Shown here: piece after piece, positions 11,451 through 26,100 of the stretch
Position numbering within the stretch: position 1 is the stretch's first letter
Layout of the letters: each line of letters begins with the position of its first letter
From: Paralvinella palmiformis
Taxonomy: Eukaryota; Annelida; Polychaeta; Terebellida; Alvinellidae
Reading direction: 5' to 3'
Assembly: GCA_025642065.1 (NCBI GenBank)
Contig: JAODUP010001145.1
Location: 37,449-101,448 of the forward strand
Length of the DNA: 64,000 nt
Made by a program: the position numbers and the translations under genes
Notes under the pieces: generated by a model
The model's input: only the letters and a program-made list of their open reading frames with translations
What the model was told of the DNA's origin: nothing
Databases searched by the model: none

Positions 11451-12671
11451 TCTGCTACACTGATCCATTAATCCATCTTATAACTTTCATATAATATTAA
11501 ATAATAGTTACATATGATTAGTTTCATGAGAAAACAGTCAAACTGATACATTGTCACAGGATCCTCTAAGGACTTTGTGATTTGGATTATTGGTGATTGA
11601 CGTATCAAATGGACTGATTCATTTATACACGTGTGAGAGTCTGTTATGGTTACTGAATAAAATAAACCAAATTATTTCTGAATTGGAAAAAAATGTAAGA
11701 GAGACCAACATACAATAATATTTTATATCCATATTTGTAATATATAAATATACTAATTCTGATATAATGATAATCCATAACTAGTTCTAATCAAAATAGA
11801 TCAAAAGTGAAAGTTAAAAAAAATTTTAATCACAAAATATAGTGAATAAAAAGGTTTACGACAGTTTATGACTTCATAGTTTATGAAACTGTCATGTCAT
11901 ATACAGGTTTACCACTGTCATAAACCCAACCCATGCATGGCCATGCATAAACTTCAGGCAAAGTAACCACTTATACATGTTATAATGTTCATTAATACTT
12001 CCCTATACTTAAGTTACGCATGTGAGATATGGGGAAATACTGATGGGGAAAGTCTCAAATACATACGTTGATGCTATTACAAAAGAAAACAATCCGTAAT
12101 ATTGCCAAAGCTAATTATTTAGATCATACCCATCCATTGTTTGTTCAATATAATTTAGTGTTTGAAATTTTTAGATATTGTAAAATTAAAAACCTTTATT
12201 ATAATCTATAAAGCCAAAAATAACATGTTACCTATCAATGTACAATTTTTTTCACAACAATAAAAGAAATACATTCATATGATATCTGAGGTCTAGAAAA
12301 AAAGGAAATTTTAATGTAATATTTTGTAAGACGAAAAGAAAGTTAATGTCCATTAGTTAAATTATGGAACAAATTAGATGCAAATGTTTACAATGTTAAA
12401 ACAATTAATATTTTTAAGCACATAATTAAGAATATGTTTATTTCTTTATATGACCGATACCGATGCTGAGGTGTATTTGTAATTTTATTTACTGTTCAAA
12501 TACAACATATATGATATAATATACACAATAATATGTTATTGCTACAATAATTAATAATTTCATAATTAAATTTATATGGATTTTTGTGTTGTTTCACAAT
12601 AAAAGATATAATTATGTCTATATATTGACTATATTCCCCATCTTTTTAAATTTGTCATGAGTGTTTTAATG
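11451..12671. other. intergenic, no gene seen
   Basis: AT-rich sequence with no convincing open frames and no recognised repeat family, apart from weak inverted words near 11850-11950. Confidence 0.35.
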
Positions 12672-15011
12672 GAATCCGGGACATTTAGCCAATGGACATT
12701 TAGCCAACGGACACTTAGCCAATGGACATTTAGCCAATATATGCAGGGGGGACATTTAGCCAACATTCAAACTTTTTGATTATGTTTATGCGAGTTTTCA
12801 TAAATATAGTTGTTTCAATAAATACAAAACATTGTATGTAACTGTATTTTGTAATTCATTGTACAAATGTAACAAACACAAAGTGATGTCTCATATTTTA
12901 AAACTTGCAAACACGGATGTTATATATAGTCTACAGCTGTTATATTCAATCGTCATAGTGTATGTAATTGAATTTTATTCAATTCATTGCACGAATGTAA
13001 TGATCACAAACAAATATCTCATACTCTAAAATTTGAAAACACAAACATTGCATATAATACATTCTTTATTTCTGACATGTTGTCTATAGGTGTACATTGT
13101 CAATATTCCTATTATTAAGTCTACATCGTATACTTCTAATATATTTGTTTGTGTTATCTATATTGTTTCCATATTTTATATTTCTTAACTGGACGCTAAG
13201 TATAAATATACTTGAATAAAATATTGAGTCATTTAAGAACAGAAAAAACCCATAGCGAGCCATAGTAATCTCATTTAAATTTATCGCTCAAATAATGACA
13301 CGAGTATTTCAATGCTATTCCATGTCTTGCGTACGGTTATTGAATTTTGGCTTAAATACAGACGTATATCTGTGATTTAAAAATGTTTGATACAGACTAC
13401 CAGTATGTCACAGACTCGATAATCATATTCTCGTTTATCCCACATATTATCATGCAACAAACCTTGTCAGATCAACAAATTCTGACTGTACATAAAACAG
13501 AATCACTGTAAAGGAAGCCAGATCTAATTGCCTTGGGACCCTTTTATCCTACTAGCCTATAGTTCCAGGTGAAAGAAGTTGTCATTGGGGATGATCTGGT
13601 CAACTTGAAGGTACACCAAATAGGAAGCACTGTAAACAAAGCCAGATCTATTTGCACTAGGTGACCCATTTATTTGATAGTGTCTTTCAAATACATGCAT
13701 TTTTATTAGCACACTACTCAATATTTGGAGTACGGACAGTTGCTCTGAACTTGTATTCCCTAATAATTGGTAATATTCATCCCAATAATTATATAGGTAA
13801 TATATGATACTAATAAATATATTTATGAATTAAAAAAAAAAAAAAAATTAAATTTTTCCTCATTAACAATTCACTGGTGAGTAAGTGTCCACTTTTTCAT
13901 TTTGTTTGGTGAGCAACTGTCCTACACCCTAATATTTGACACATGAATGTCTACATAAATAGTAGGAATATAACAAAATAATTACATTTATTGTTCTTCT
14001 GCACACAAAGTGAATATTGTCTATCTGAACAGTTAAATAGTCTAATTCAACACTGCCTCTGAGAATCCTATAGCAGAATACCATCTTAAAAGTTTTAATG
14101 TTGTATAGAAGATCGTGAACTTTAGTGTGAATATTTATAAAGTTTGAAAATATTCGCTCACTTGATGTTGATGAAACTGAATCCATTGAACATTTTGTGT
14201 AGTGAACTATTATTAACTTGCTGATGATCACACCTTTTTGCACTTTGCATATTTCTAACGGCAAAATGTAAAAAAATGTTCCTAAGTGGAATTCTCTGGC
14301 CTTCCACCTTTATACATTACTAAAGGCTAGATATCAAATAATAATCACAGTATTAGTTCAATAATTTAAGCCAACATGTAGGTATGTATCAATGTGATAT
14401 AACACTATCATCATGAGAAAGTGTAACACTGCTTCAAATTAAATTCAGACTGGCTTTCTATACTGAGGCAAAATGAAGTCACATTTTAAAACTATGATAT
14501 ATCACCTGAGTTATGCAGTCACATCTTAACAACATTACAATACATGTATGTGTCAACATTGGATAGAGGATTATTCTGAGACTAGTAGATTATATGCCGT
14601 ATATACAAGTAGTAATTACCCACATACCAGATATAGTTAATTAGTTAACAGTGTTAATAAAGTCTGTGTAAAAAACCTCCCAAACCCTGACATATTGCAT
14701 ATCATTATTTATATTTAGGCATAATACTGGAGAAAGCAGTATACATTAATATAAAAATTGTACAAAAAGCAGCAATAATTATTATGTTGCTAACATCTTA
14801 TCTAAAGATAGGCCTATATTTGCAACATCCATAAACAGAACATAATATTAACAGAGCATACACACACTCCAAATATAACAATATACATGTAGATGTAAGA
14901 TGAAAATTTTGAATGTTGGCTAAATGTCCCCCCTGCAAATATTAGCTAAATGTCCGTTGGCTAATTAAATGTTCATTGGCTAACTGTCCGTTGGCTAAAT
15001 GTCCGGATACC
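12672..15011. mobile_element. 2.3 kb non-autonomous transposon with long inverted ends and 8-bp target duplication
   Basis: The left end carries four to five copies of a GGACATTTAGCCAA motif, then GCAGGGGGGACATTTAGCCA. The right end (14914-15011) is the inverted counterpart (TTGGCTAAATGTCCCCCCTG, then further TTGGCTAAATGTCC copies). The flanks TTTTAATG at 12664-12671 and 15012-15019 are identical 8-bp direct repeats. This combination supports a hAT-like insertion, with the class an inference. The interior contains dispersed repeat copy B on the minus strand and no transposase. Inverted ends of about 95 bp built from tandem sub-repeats are the distinctive feature. Confidence 0.8.
13664..14680 (-). 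repeat. dispersed repeat, copy B (inside the 2.3 kb element)
   Basis: The reverse complement matches 7421-8200 along most of its length, sharing the same end blocks (AGGTTTTTTACAC and GAAAGACACTATCA). An open frame of 111 codons on the minus strand at 13929-14264 has no recognisable motif and is not conserved in copy A. Confidence 0.7.
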
Positions 15012-15019
15012 TTTTAATG

Positions 15020-17172
15020 TTATGTTAAGGAGACTGCATTATGATTATATAAGCAATTAATAGTCCTCATTTTCAACATTCTATATGTGTTTGATTCCAT
15101 TAAAATTATGCATTATGAATGCTGAAATAAACGAATTGAAAAAAAAGTATCAACCAGAACAATGTGTTATAATAGGTTTAATTTGTTCACAATATATTTA
15201 TACAGCATTACTGACGTGTTATACACATATAAAAGGTTTTTTTCTGTTTACTGAGTGCATACGGTTGTTCATACCGCCATTTAATGTGGTCTGCAAACCC
15301 ACAAAAGTTATAGATCACCTTTTGTTCTAACAATCTATCTATCTATATATATAATTTAATATATAATAAACCTCATTGATGTATAAATATGTAGACTGCA
15401 AAACAAATTCCCTCTGAGGAAACAATTTAAAGTATCTTAATTATGTTATAATGCCACTAATAGGCGGGACTTGGAAGGGGCAGCTTTTATCGAGATTTCC
15501 AGGAATTGTGGAATTTGTAAGATACGAATACATAGTGACTGCGTATGTTTGCAACATTCGTTTGTGACGTTAAAAAAACTTTATTACAATAGTGAATACT
15601 GGTCTTGAATTAGATAAATCTACAAAAGATAGGCTATATTCATCTAATCAGTGCCACGGCACTGTCTGATTTATTTTTTAATTTACCGCCACTGAGGAAT
15701 CGGAATTAAGTTTTAATTTTTACGATTGCAGATAAACATAACACTAGCAAACATAACATAAACATAACTCTCTAGTTTGTAGGCCTATATACTACAATAA
15801 GGGATACACTACAACATAATTACAGGAGCTTCCCCTTTTATCGATGTGCTTTTTACACATTTTCTATTAAGTATGCCTAAATCAGATGACAACACCATTA
15901 TCATCTTATGTAGCCTATACAGCTCTATGTGAAATCTCGTTTATGTTAACGGGATGACGGTATTTTGAGGTGGCAAGAGTTTGACCGAACTGAAAGAAGC
16001 CGTTCAAAGTAAATAATATCTACATTTTCTGTCTGTACATACGTCATATATAAACGAGCCACCTGCTTATTTTTTAGATGAGTCAATCGAAATGACCCAA
16101 TCTATTTAACTACTTGATTTAGTCAACTTAATGCTTTTCTTTCTTATAATATCGCTCAGACACTTGCTTCAGTTTTAATGGAAGCAATGCCAGTGGAGAA
16201 TGAATGATTGATAGGTAAATGGACACATGTATTTTATCATGCGTGTATTTATTGCGGCTGCATATCATGAGTTGGGAGATTTCTTCCTCAATTCAAGACT
16301 TTAGAAAGGTTTAGTCCAAGTCCTGCAGATAGGAATCTCAAATGGTTGTTGAAGTTGTACTTGTAGTGGAATTAGGCGTCCACTCCACTTACTCCAGAGA
16401 AGGTTTACGTGAAAATGTTCATTTAATTAAATATGTAGCCAAATAGGAACAAGTTTGAGATGCATCACTTAAGTAAGAATCTTTGGATAAATGTTGGCAG
16501 ATGCTTCACTGTTCATTGGTTTATGTGAAGTTCATATATGATATAAACCATTGGCATTGAATGCCTTCTCAGGCTTCTGCCATTTTGGTGATGTTTGCAA
16601 CCTATATTTGATTTGGTCTATAGAATGCACTGCACTACAGGGAGACTGAACGTCTAGAGAGTATTTAAAACAGATTACCATTTTTTAGTTTTTTTTTATA
16701 TATATAGTGCTAAATGCAAGTAAAGACCCGTCAGACCAACCATTCAATAAATATTTGGAGAAATGAATTGCTTTCTTGTTCTAAATTTAAACACTGCAGG
16801 ATTGGAAAAATCATGATTTTTTTTCAAATAAATCTGATTTTTTCTATCAGAGCATGTTTTCATACCCGTCAACATACGTGTATATAGATTGTTAATTCAT
16901 GGATACATTTACCCTTTTTTAATAATTTATAAAGACTAATTACTTTGCAAGCTACAGTCTAGATAAAATGATGATGTACTGTAGCATAGAAACAAAGAAA
17001 ACAATTATCTACACGTATACACTGTTAATAATAAAATCTTATATCTGTCAAGATGAGGGACTTCCAGTAAGGGAATGATGTTATCAATGTTGCCGATAGC
17101 ATTGAGACACTGTTTGGAGAAGTAGAAAGGATCTGCGTGTGGCTGACATCCATCAAAAGTGAACCAAAGATC
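15020..17172. other. spacer upstream of GOLGA3, possible promoter and 5' UTR region
   Basis: No repeat family or gene is recognised. The sequence is slightly less AT-rich near 15960-16400. Any GOLGA3 promoter or untranslated first exon would lie here, but no TATA box or initiator stands out, so none is called. Confidence 0.35.
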
Positions 17173-20100
17173 ATGGAACCGTTCAACTTAACATTACAAC
17201 AAGTGAACCTAGAAGAAAAGGACATAACAGAAGATGATACATTACATTCCTTTAGTAACCTGGTTTCATTTGATTCAGACTTTGCAAGTGATAAACCTGA
17301 TGTGTTTCCAGTTCTGGGCAAGTCCGTACTCTTGTGTAAGTGGACAGGTTACGATGCATGCTAATATTGAGAGGTGAAAGTTGGCCATCATATTTTAACC
17401 ATGCATTGTTCAGACTGGACGTATGCATTATTAACATTTCTCCTCATGTGGCATTTTGCAAATCTGAATTTTTTTGAGATACAATCTTTCTAATCTTTTC
17501 TTTCCACTGGTGTAACATATTTATTTCTCACTAAATTTATGTATTAATACCAATGCTTCATTGTTTGATCCATTTTTGGAGTTATCAATTTTTCTGCCAT
17601 ATTAAACATAATCTATGCCCAAATACCTTTGTTTAATGTTATTTTGTCTTCCATCTTTTTATAGCACAGCAGGAAAATGAAGATACTCAACAAGCAATAT
17701 TCTCAAAGCAATATCATGGTGCAGAGGAGGTATTCCCCATCAAGCATCATCTGGTGGTGGGTAGCTTGCTTTGTTAATAAATATTACTGTGTGTCTGTGC
17801 TGAGATAGTTATAGCAAAATCTAGTCAATCTTTTTCACAATTGTGTACGCCATACACTCCATCAGCCTGCTAAATAAATATATTGCCAATTTAGCCATGT
17901 TTGGCTTAGTTTTTAATGCTGAAGTATTACATTCATGCTCCCTGATGGGACATTACACAACTTGGGATTAAATGTTGCTTCTTTGAAATTTGTCCTCTGC
18001 TAAATTATTCACAGCATGTATCCACGATTCATAACACTCAATGCCTTTTCAGATGCTGCTAAATTCAAAACCTAGATAACTAACTTTATAAATTGACTGA
18101 CTAGGCTACATGTAGTTGTGTTTAGAATGACACATGCTTAACGAAGGGCTGGTTATCTACTTACCCCAAGGTATATGTAACTATCACAGCATTGGTAACT
18201 TGCGTATATAACTGTATGTTAACAGAACAAAACATGCAGTTTATACATGATCACGTGTAGAGTTTGTAACAAAGTGCTACTCATACCTGTAATAATGATA
18301 GCAGCAGTCAGAATGCTGCATGTTTTGGTTTATCTGCTATTCTTAAAGTAAGCAGTACTGGACAATAACATGTAACTTTGTAAGTGATTACTGTCACTGT
18401 CTTGTTATCTAACAACATTGTACATCATAGCACTACTGTCAAGCTGCTTTAATTTATGCATTACAATTTAAATATTCCAGCTGTTATAATATCCCTTCTC
18501 ATACTAACAGGTTAATTGATACTAATTAACAAAGATCACTTATCAGTAGTTATTATTTATTATATCTATAAGAGTGTTGTAACTGTTTCTTTATTGTCTT
18601 TAATCTAAAAACTGGTGTTGATGACACAATTTAAATGTTAATTGTTTCTTTTAACTTATCAACAATGATAATGTACAATAAATAAACTCCCAAAATAGCT
18701 GAACTATTTTAAGGTAAAATATGTCTTTAATTATTTTTGTTAGCAACACAGTAGAATACGTAGTTATATTAAATATAGGTATTTTTATAACTATGTTAAT
18801 ACGTAATATAATGGGATTGTCAAACTATGTATTTGGTAACTTGATGAACCATCATATAACATAACTCTAGATTATCTTATTTTCTAGTGATATTAATATA
18901 TTAGTAAATTTATCCATGAATTTTTGTCTATTTTAAACAAAGATGCCCTGTGTATTTTTGTTTTAGTATTAACATATCAGTAGTAGCTACTGGTATGTTT
19001 ATGAGTTTATGGTAAACGGAATATAATTTTACATGAAGAAAACATTCACTTCATAATACAAATACTGTATATACTTGTGTATAGGCTGCATTCTTGTATA
19101 AGACGCACCGGGTTTTAGGACCAATAAACCCCCCTAGAGTCGAACCTGTGTATAAGATGCACTAAAATCTGTAAATTTATTCAAAACCCAAAAATTCATC
19201 ATCATGCTGTTTGAAGTAGTTTATTAGTAGCTCCCATGTGCCAGCTTTGGAATTAATTAACACATTGATTGCTGTAGTCGTTTTCCTTTAATGTGGCTTC
19301 TATGGTCATGCTTTGTGTGGCCTCATTTACTGTTCCATTCAATTACACATGCTTACACATTTCGATAGTAATGGCTGTTTTCATATAGCAGCCGATTTGA
19401 TGCTACCCCTTTTGTAGGATCAGGCTGTCATACTTTTCTCAATTCCTGTGCATCAAACAGATTAATTATGATCCGGATCATTTGATACCTTTAAATAATA
19501 AATCACCAAGTGCTGGTCATTCCCAGATGGCCTTGGTACCAGCGACAGTCTGACCCTGACTACGTTACCCATAAATTATCACTTGACAACAGGCCCATGC
19601 CACGCTACTCACTGGGTGTGCAAAAATATCTATTTTAGTGATGCTTACATCTTTAGACTTAGAACGTGCAACAACTCAACATGAAATTGTCCGCTAAATT
19701 CTTAAACATACAGTGACTGGGAATTGTTAGCGTGGCAGATATGATTGGATAATCTTAGAAACTATGTAGGAATTATAATCGTCACATAGTTATTTCTGTA
19801 GTAATGCCTCCGCAATGGATGAATAAATAGTTATGTGTTGTTACAAAAACTGAATACACGTGATCAACCCGAACACCTAAAGATCATAGGCTGATATTGT
19901 CACCCGATAAGCTGGCAACTTTGGAGGCCTGCGAACTTTACACCTTGTGGTAATGTCACTAATTAGAGCATCGGATTAAATAATCATGGCACTTATCACA
20001 ATTAAGTTTGGCCTCGAAAGACAACAGTGAAAACACACCTAATTAATTAGTTTTTTGTTCATATATTCATTATTAATGTTGAAAAACAATATTATTGTAT

Positions 20101-23100
20101 TTCCCCCTAAATTATGCCAAATATTACCTTCCCCTTTAGTCTGACCCATGTATAAGATGCACTTACTTTTGGCAGCGATTTGTGGTATCAAAAATGTGGC
20201 CTATACACGAGTATATATATATATATGGTAGTGCTTTAAACAATGTTTAATATGTGCTAATGTAGAAATAAAGTTTGATAATATTATTGATGATTTTATG
20301 CTCCATATATGATTATAGTTTATGGCATGAACCTGACAAATAACAAGATAATAATTATGGTAATCTCTACTGTATGTATATCATTGTATGTGTCTCACCC
20401 AAAACAGGGATCATTTACATCCCCACCTACAATAACCCGTCACCGTGGTGATTCTGTTGCCATAGAACCTAATGAAGACTCGTTTATTGGGTTCACTGAT
20501 GCTGCTGATGCTTTGGCACTCCAGAAGTCTGTTATAGGTTTGTGTGTTGTTATTTTATTTGGTTTGATGCAAATTGTGCTCTGAAGTAAATGTGCAGATA
20601 ACATAGCCAGCTTAACTGTACTCTCTTTATGAAAGGGACACTGTTTTATAATTCACATCCACATGGTATGAGTCTTGTTCATTTCAGTCTCCAGATTGTT
20701 GGCATATTATTTATAAAAAATGGGTATGATATCAATGTTTTGCAGTTTATAGGTTTGAGTTAACAATTTATGTGAAGTAATGCTCATATTGATCTATGGC
20801 AGGCTATAGTCATAACTGGGCATCATACAATTATCATTTAAAAAATCATCAACAAATGGTTCTACTCATTTTTACAAAAGTAAAATTCTGAAGCTGCCAA
20901 TATTGACTCCTTTATTCCAAGTTTTATTTGTTATATAATGCTCTCAGGTGTTTTACTGACATAATCCTATCTGAAAATGAATATTTTGACTAATTATTTG
21001 AATATGTAGGCTTTCATATAATTATTCATTATAATTAATAGGTAATTGTTGAATGAAGATCACGTATTTTGCATCGGACATTTGGACAACCGTTATTTGT
21101 TTATTCACTGATTAGTTTGAAAATATATATAAAATAGTGATTAATTTAATGTACAATAATAATGTAATAAAATCTCAACAGTGAGTAGATGTATATTTGA
21201 CTTATCTCACTGATAATGTACTGTAATGTTATGTTAATTTATGTTGTTTAGGTAATGTCCCCCAAAAAGCAGCCGCAGAAGACAAAGTGGCTATTCTACT
21301 GGCAGATGCACAGGAAAAGTTGCTGATGTTTAATGACACATTATCAAATTCTGTAGGTGATAGAGTAGAGTATAGAGTTTTGTTTTATATAATATATATA
21401 ATATACCCATACACTTTATTTCTGTTATATATGTGGTATATGTACATGTAATATTTTCATATCTCAAATTTAGATTATGAATTGTTTAGCCTTACAGGGT
21501 CTTGATCCATTCAACATAATTAAGGATTTTGGTACATACTTTTTAATTAATGTGTGCTATTATCCAAATCTTTATGATGACCTGTTAATGTTACTTCCTC
21601 CACATTTCTAAATATGTAACATTAATATAATTTCTTACACATCTGAATTGTTGGTATGGTGGGGTTACTATCACACTACTCTCTTAATTGTTTTATTTTA
21701 TATACTAGAAGACCATCTAACTATTATCTCTGGCACTGTTCATTTTCAGAGCATTCCTTCTGGTCAAGAGGATGCCAATTCGTCATTTTCTGACAGTGTC
21801 AGTAGTGAAGCCGTCGTGGCAGAGTATCGCAGACACAAACATAGCATGTATTCTGTCAAGCAGAGAGAGCACATCATCAGTGAACAATCGACTGAACATT
21901 TGGATTACCATAATGACTCCGGAAATGATACAGAATTCAACAGGACGAAAACAGAATCCTTCTCCTCCACATCGGATGCAGAAAATATTACGGGTTTTTC
22001 AGAATCCATCGCTGAGGCTGGTTTGAGCAGCAGGTCTGTTGGCAACACTGCAATGACTGAACAGTCAGATGGTCTGGTGTTTGTCAGTGAAAGTAGTGAT
22101 ATCAACAATACTCAGGTCAGAGAATTGATACCAATTCCTGGTGATCAGCTGGTAAAACATGTAAAGAAGAGAGCCTCAGGTTGGTTTGGTAAGAAAGAAT
22201 CGAAAAAACAGCAGAAAAAGGTGAAGCAGTTTGGTGATGGACAGCCACCAAATGCTCCAATTGGTGACACAGCAAAGTTGTTGGATGGGAGTAATCAGGG
22301 AGAGAAGGCGGGATCAGAGCAGCTGGACACATCAAGTCTTTCACTAGAGAGTGGCCACTATGTGGGCACAGATTCTGAAACAGGGTCAGTTGCTGACAGT
22401 TCTGTGACAGAGTTCAAAGGTGCTATGCAATCTCCAGTACACAATATTTCTGCCGAGTCCAGAGCTTCCACTTCCGAAACGGTGACTTTGAGGGAACACG
22501 AACACGTGGGCATTTCTACAGTTGAACATGTCCTTGAAACACAACATATTACCCACGAAGAATCAGTGACAGTCAGCAAGGAGGTAAAGGTGATCAGGGA
22601 GACTCCTGATCTACCACCACAACAGAATACCCACCAGATACTTCTGACCAGGAGAGATGCCTCGGGTGAAGAGAGTCTCAGAGCTGAGGTTGACCGGTTG
22701 ATGAGAGAGAATGCCAAACTGGAAGGTAAAATTGAGGTGCTTCAAGCCGAGTCAGCAGCTGTGATTAAAGAGAGAGCTCAACTGCAGAGTCTTGTGGCCA
22801 CATTACAACAGCAAGTTAAGGTTGCTCACAGCAGTGTGGAGGAAATAAAAAGCGAGCGCGATGCTGTCGTGGCTGACATAGAGACATTGAAGCTGAACCG
22901 TAACAACCTGGAGCAGGTCATCATGAATGCCAAGAAACTACTGCAGGACAGGGATGAGGATATCCGAACCCTGAACGAAGATTTGAAGCTGTCACACAAA
23001 GCCAATGAGAAGCTTCAGAAGAAGATCAAAGAGGACAAGATGGAGATGGTCAGCAGTCAGTCGGTGATACAGGATCTTAAAGCCAAGATTGCAGAGCTGT

Positions 23101-26100
23101 ACGTCGACTTCCAGATGAGCAACCAGGACAAAATCCTAGCTGAAAGTGAGATAAAGTCATTGCAGAGCGAGATCAAGTCGCTGGCCATGGCCAAAGAATG
23201 GTATCAGGAGCAGCTACAACTCTGTCAGGAGGCAAAGTTGTCACTGCAGAAAGAAGTGAGCAGCATAAAGTCCGAGGTTATAGCTCAGACCACAATGGTG
23301 GAAAGGATCAAAGCTGACAACATTCACATAAAGCAACTGCTGACTGAAGCTGAACAGCGAGCACTGTCAGAAAAAGAGAAATTGGCACACCATCTGGAGG
23401 CCATCGAGAGCCAGATGATGGAACGCGAGGCCACATTTGCACAGCTGCAACAACAGAAAGAGACCATTGAGGCAACACTTCAGCAGAGACTTGACAGAGG
23501 ACAGCAGGAAATCCCAAGAGAAGTGGCTGAAGAACTGAAGAAGGCCCAGAATGAGCTGAGAAGAAGACAGGCCACAATATCTGTCCTTGAACACGAACAG
23601 GCTGACTTAGTGAAGAGACTGACACTGTCACAGGAGAGCATCCTGGAGCGGGATACGACAATTGAGTCACTCGGCCGTCGGTTGGTTGACAGTGAGGTAC
23701 AGGTACAACAGGGTCAGCTTCACCTGCGAGAGAAGGACGATGAAATTTTCAAACTGATGGATGAGAAGTCTGGCATTGAAGTTGAGGTGGACTCCCTGAA
23801 GAAGGAAAAACAGGCCATTAATTCAGCATTACAAACACTGAAGGCAGACATGGGCAAGGTTGAGTTAAGTTTTAAACATCTGAAACAGGAGCTAAAGAAT
23901 AAACAACAACAAATTGAACAACTAACAGCTGACAACAGCAAACTTGATGAAGAGCTACGGGACTCACAGAAAGCAGCTGATATGGCCAGGGTTGATGGGG
24001 AGCTGAGGCATGAATCTCTACAAGGAAGTGTTGTTGGTAAGCTCGATGAGGATAAGATCTCTGATGTTGGCGAGTTGCAGGAGCGGGTTGCTGCCCTGCA
24101 GACACGGGACGTCGAAATGACACACAGACTGGAAGCAGTCAGATCTGAGAGCGGCCTTCTGATTGAAGAACTGAGATCTGAAAATCATAGCTTAGAAGAA
24201 CGGATGTCTGAGTTAAGGCAGCAGTTGGAAGCATCGCGGGTTAGCAGCAGTGAAGAGTTGGCCGTAGATGTGCCAAGATCGGAAGTGAAGAATCTTGTTA
24301 ATGAGCTGCAAGTTGTAGAAGAATGGTTGGCAGGATGGAATAACAAATCATCCACCGAAAGGACCCCTCTGATGAATGAATTATTAAATCAACAACTCAG
24401 TATGGAATCTTTTGTTTCTAATCATCGCCTCAACAGTCAGGAGTTGATCTTGTTGGTAAATGCCATTATCATACAGAACAAGCACCTGATCAACATGCTC
24501 TGTGTCAGCCATGTTTCAAGTGAACCATGTGGAGTGGAAAATCATGAGACATTCAAGTCTGAGTACCAAATTGAAATAGAACAACTAGGCTTGAAATTAA
24601 ATTCAGTTCAAGAGGAAAACGTAGAGCTAAGAAAGCAACTCAGTGACCTCACACAAAAAATGGAAACAGAAAGTTCAGAGTTCGGAGTAAAGCTACTGGA
24701 GCAGCAACAGCTGTGTGAGCAGGAGTCTTCAGCTGTGTCAGATCTGCAGAACCAGATCGAGGATCTGAAAAGTGAGAAAGAACAGTTGGAGCAAGAGCTA
24801 GCTAATGTTGAGAGGACCTCCTGCGAGCGTGCATCACTTCAGCAAGAGAATTCAAATTTAAAGAGCAAACTTGCTGAATTAGAAACCGAGACTCACAAAC
24901 AGATTGCCAAGCAACAAGCCAAGGTTAGGATCATTACTGATTCATGTCCATATTTGTTCCCAAATTCAAACATAATTTCTCTGGCATTGTCAGACACAAA
25001 ATAACGGCATCTGTTAGTATTTACAATATGGTTGGTTGGTTCCATCGTGATGTCGATTTTTTACTGTTTTATATTATAATTAAACCCTAATATTTGGTAC
25101 CATAGAATATGTCTCTTAATGTTGAAGCACCATTAAATCTAAAAGTAATTCAGTATGTCTCAAATGATAGGCTTTGAAAATTGGCAAAGACTTAGAGGCA
25201 GCGCTGAAAGTTACCCATCAGCAGAGAGAAGAGCATGATACATTAGTCAAAGAGTATGAAGAGAAAGTCTCGGCTGTAGTCATCGAAAATGATAAACTGA
25301 AGGAAAGAGTAGAGCAATCCGAGAAAAGGTTTTCTCTTGACCAGGATGAGAAAACCACTCAGCTGCAGCATGAACTTCACGTATTTATTATTTATTGGTG
25401 TCACTTTTCCTGACAACTACATTGTCTGTTTAATGTGGATCTTGTTACTTAATTCTCTATTATGTTGATGAGATCATGTTTTTGGCATGTATTTCTTACT
25501 AGGAGGTGCACCTGCATTACGAAGAGAAGACTCGCTTAGAAGTGGAGTTGCGTGAGATCTTAAGTCGGCATGAGGTGGACATGAGCAAGTATGTGGCGAG
25601 GATTGATGAGCTGCAGCGGCAACTTGCTGCCGCTGAAGCAATGCTGGAACACTACAGGAATAATGAGGATGATATGAGGAAACTGATGCTAGAGCTAGAA
25701 AGAGAAAAGGGACGTTTGGCTGGTTAGTACTGTCATCATAATTTGTTATGCCTGTAGTTGTAGCCATATACTCTTAACACATTTTATAATAATACAATTG
25801 TAGCTAATGTTCTGAGTTTTGGTTATGGACATTTACTACTAATATTTTTGTTATTTGTTTACAGATTAAAGCAGACATGAGGCCATTTCAATTCCAGAAT
25901 TGGAGTTGATGGGCAATTCCAATTCTGGAATTGATAAATTTAGAATTGGAACTGAAGTTTGCTACAAAAAAATTAAATCCACAAATTATTTTACCATTTA
26001 ATTTTTTAATTCAGAAGATTTCTTCCATGACAATCCTACTTGGAATATAAACTACTCAGAGTAGGTATTCCAAATAGGTACTCTGAGTGCCTACTTCAAG

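Noticed and set aside
10830..11960. Possible large inverted-repeat element with GGTTTATGAC words at both ends
   Set aside because: The matches are short and imperfect and the ends cannot be fixed; not enough to call.
13929..14264. Minus-strand 111-codon frame
   Set aside because: It lies in dispersed repeat copy B, is not open in copy A, and has no family resemblance.
17730..17760. Longer GOLGA3 exon 2 using the donor GTAGCT at 17761
   Set aside because: The resulting phase puts a stop codon into exon 3.
24924..25004. Extension of the GOLGA3 exon 5 frame to the stop at 25004
   Set aside because: A donor at 24924 joins in phase to 25171 and continues the coiled coil; the extension has no heptads and would truncate the protein.
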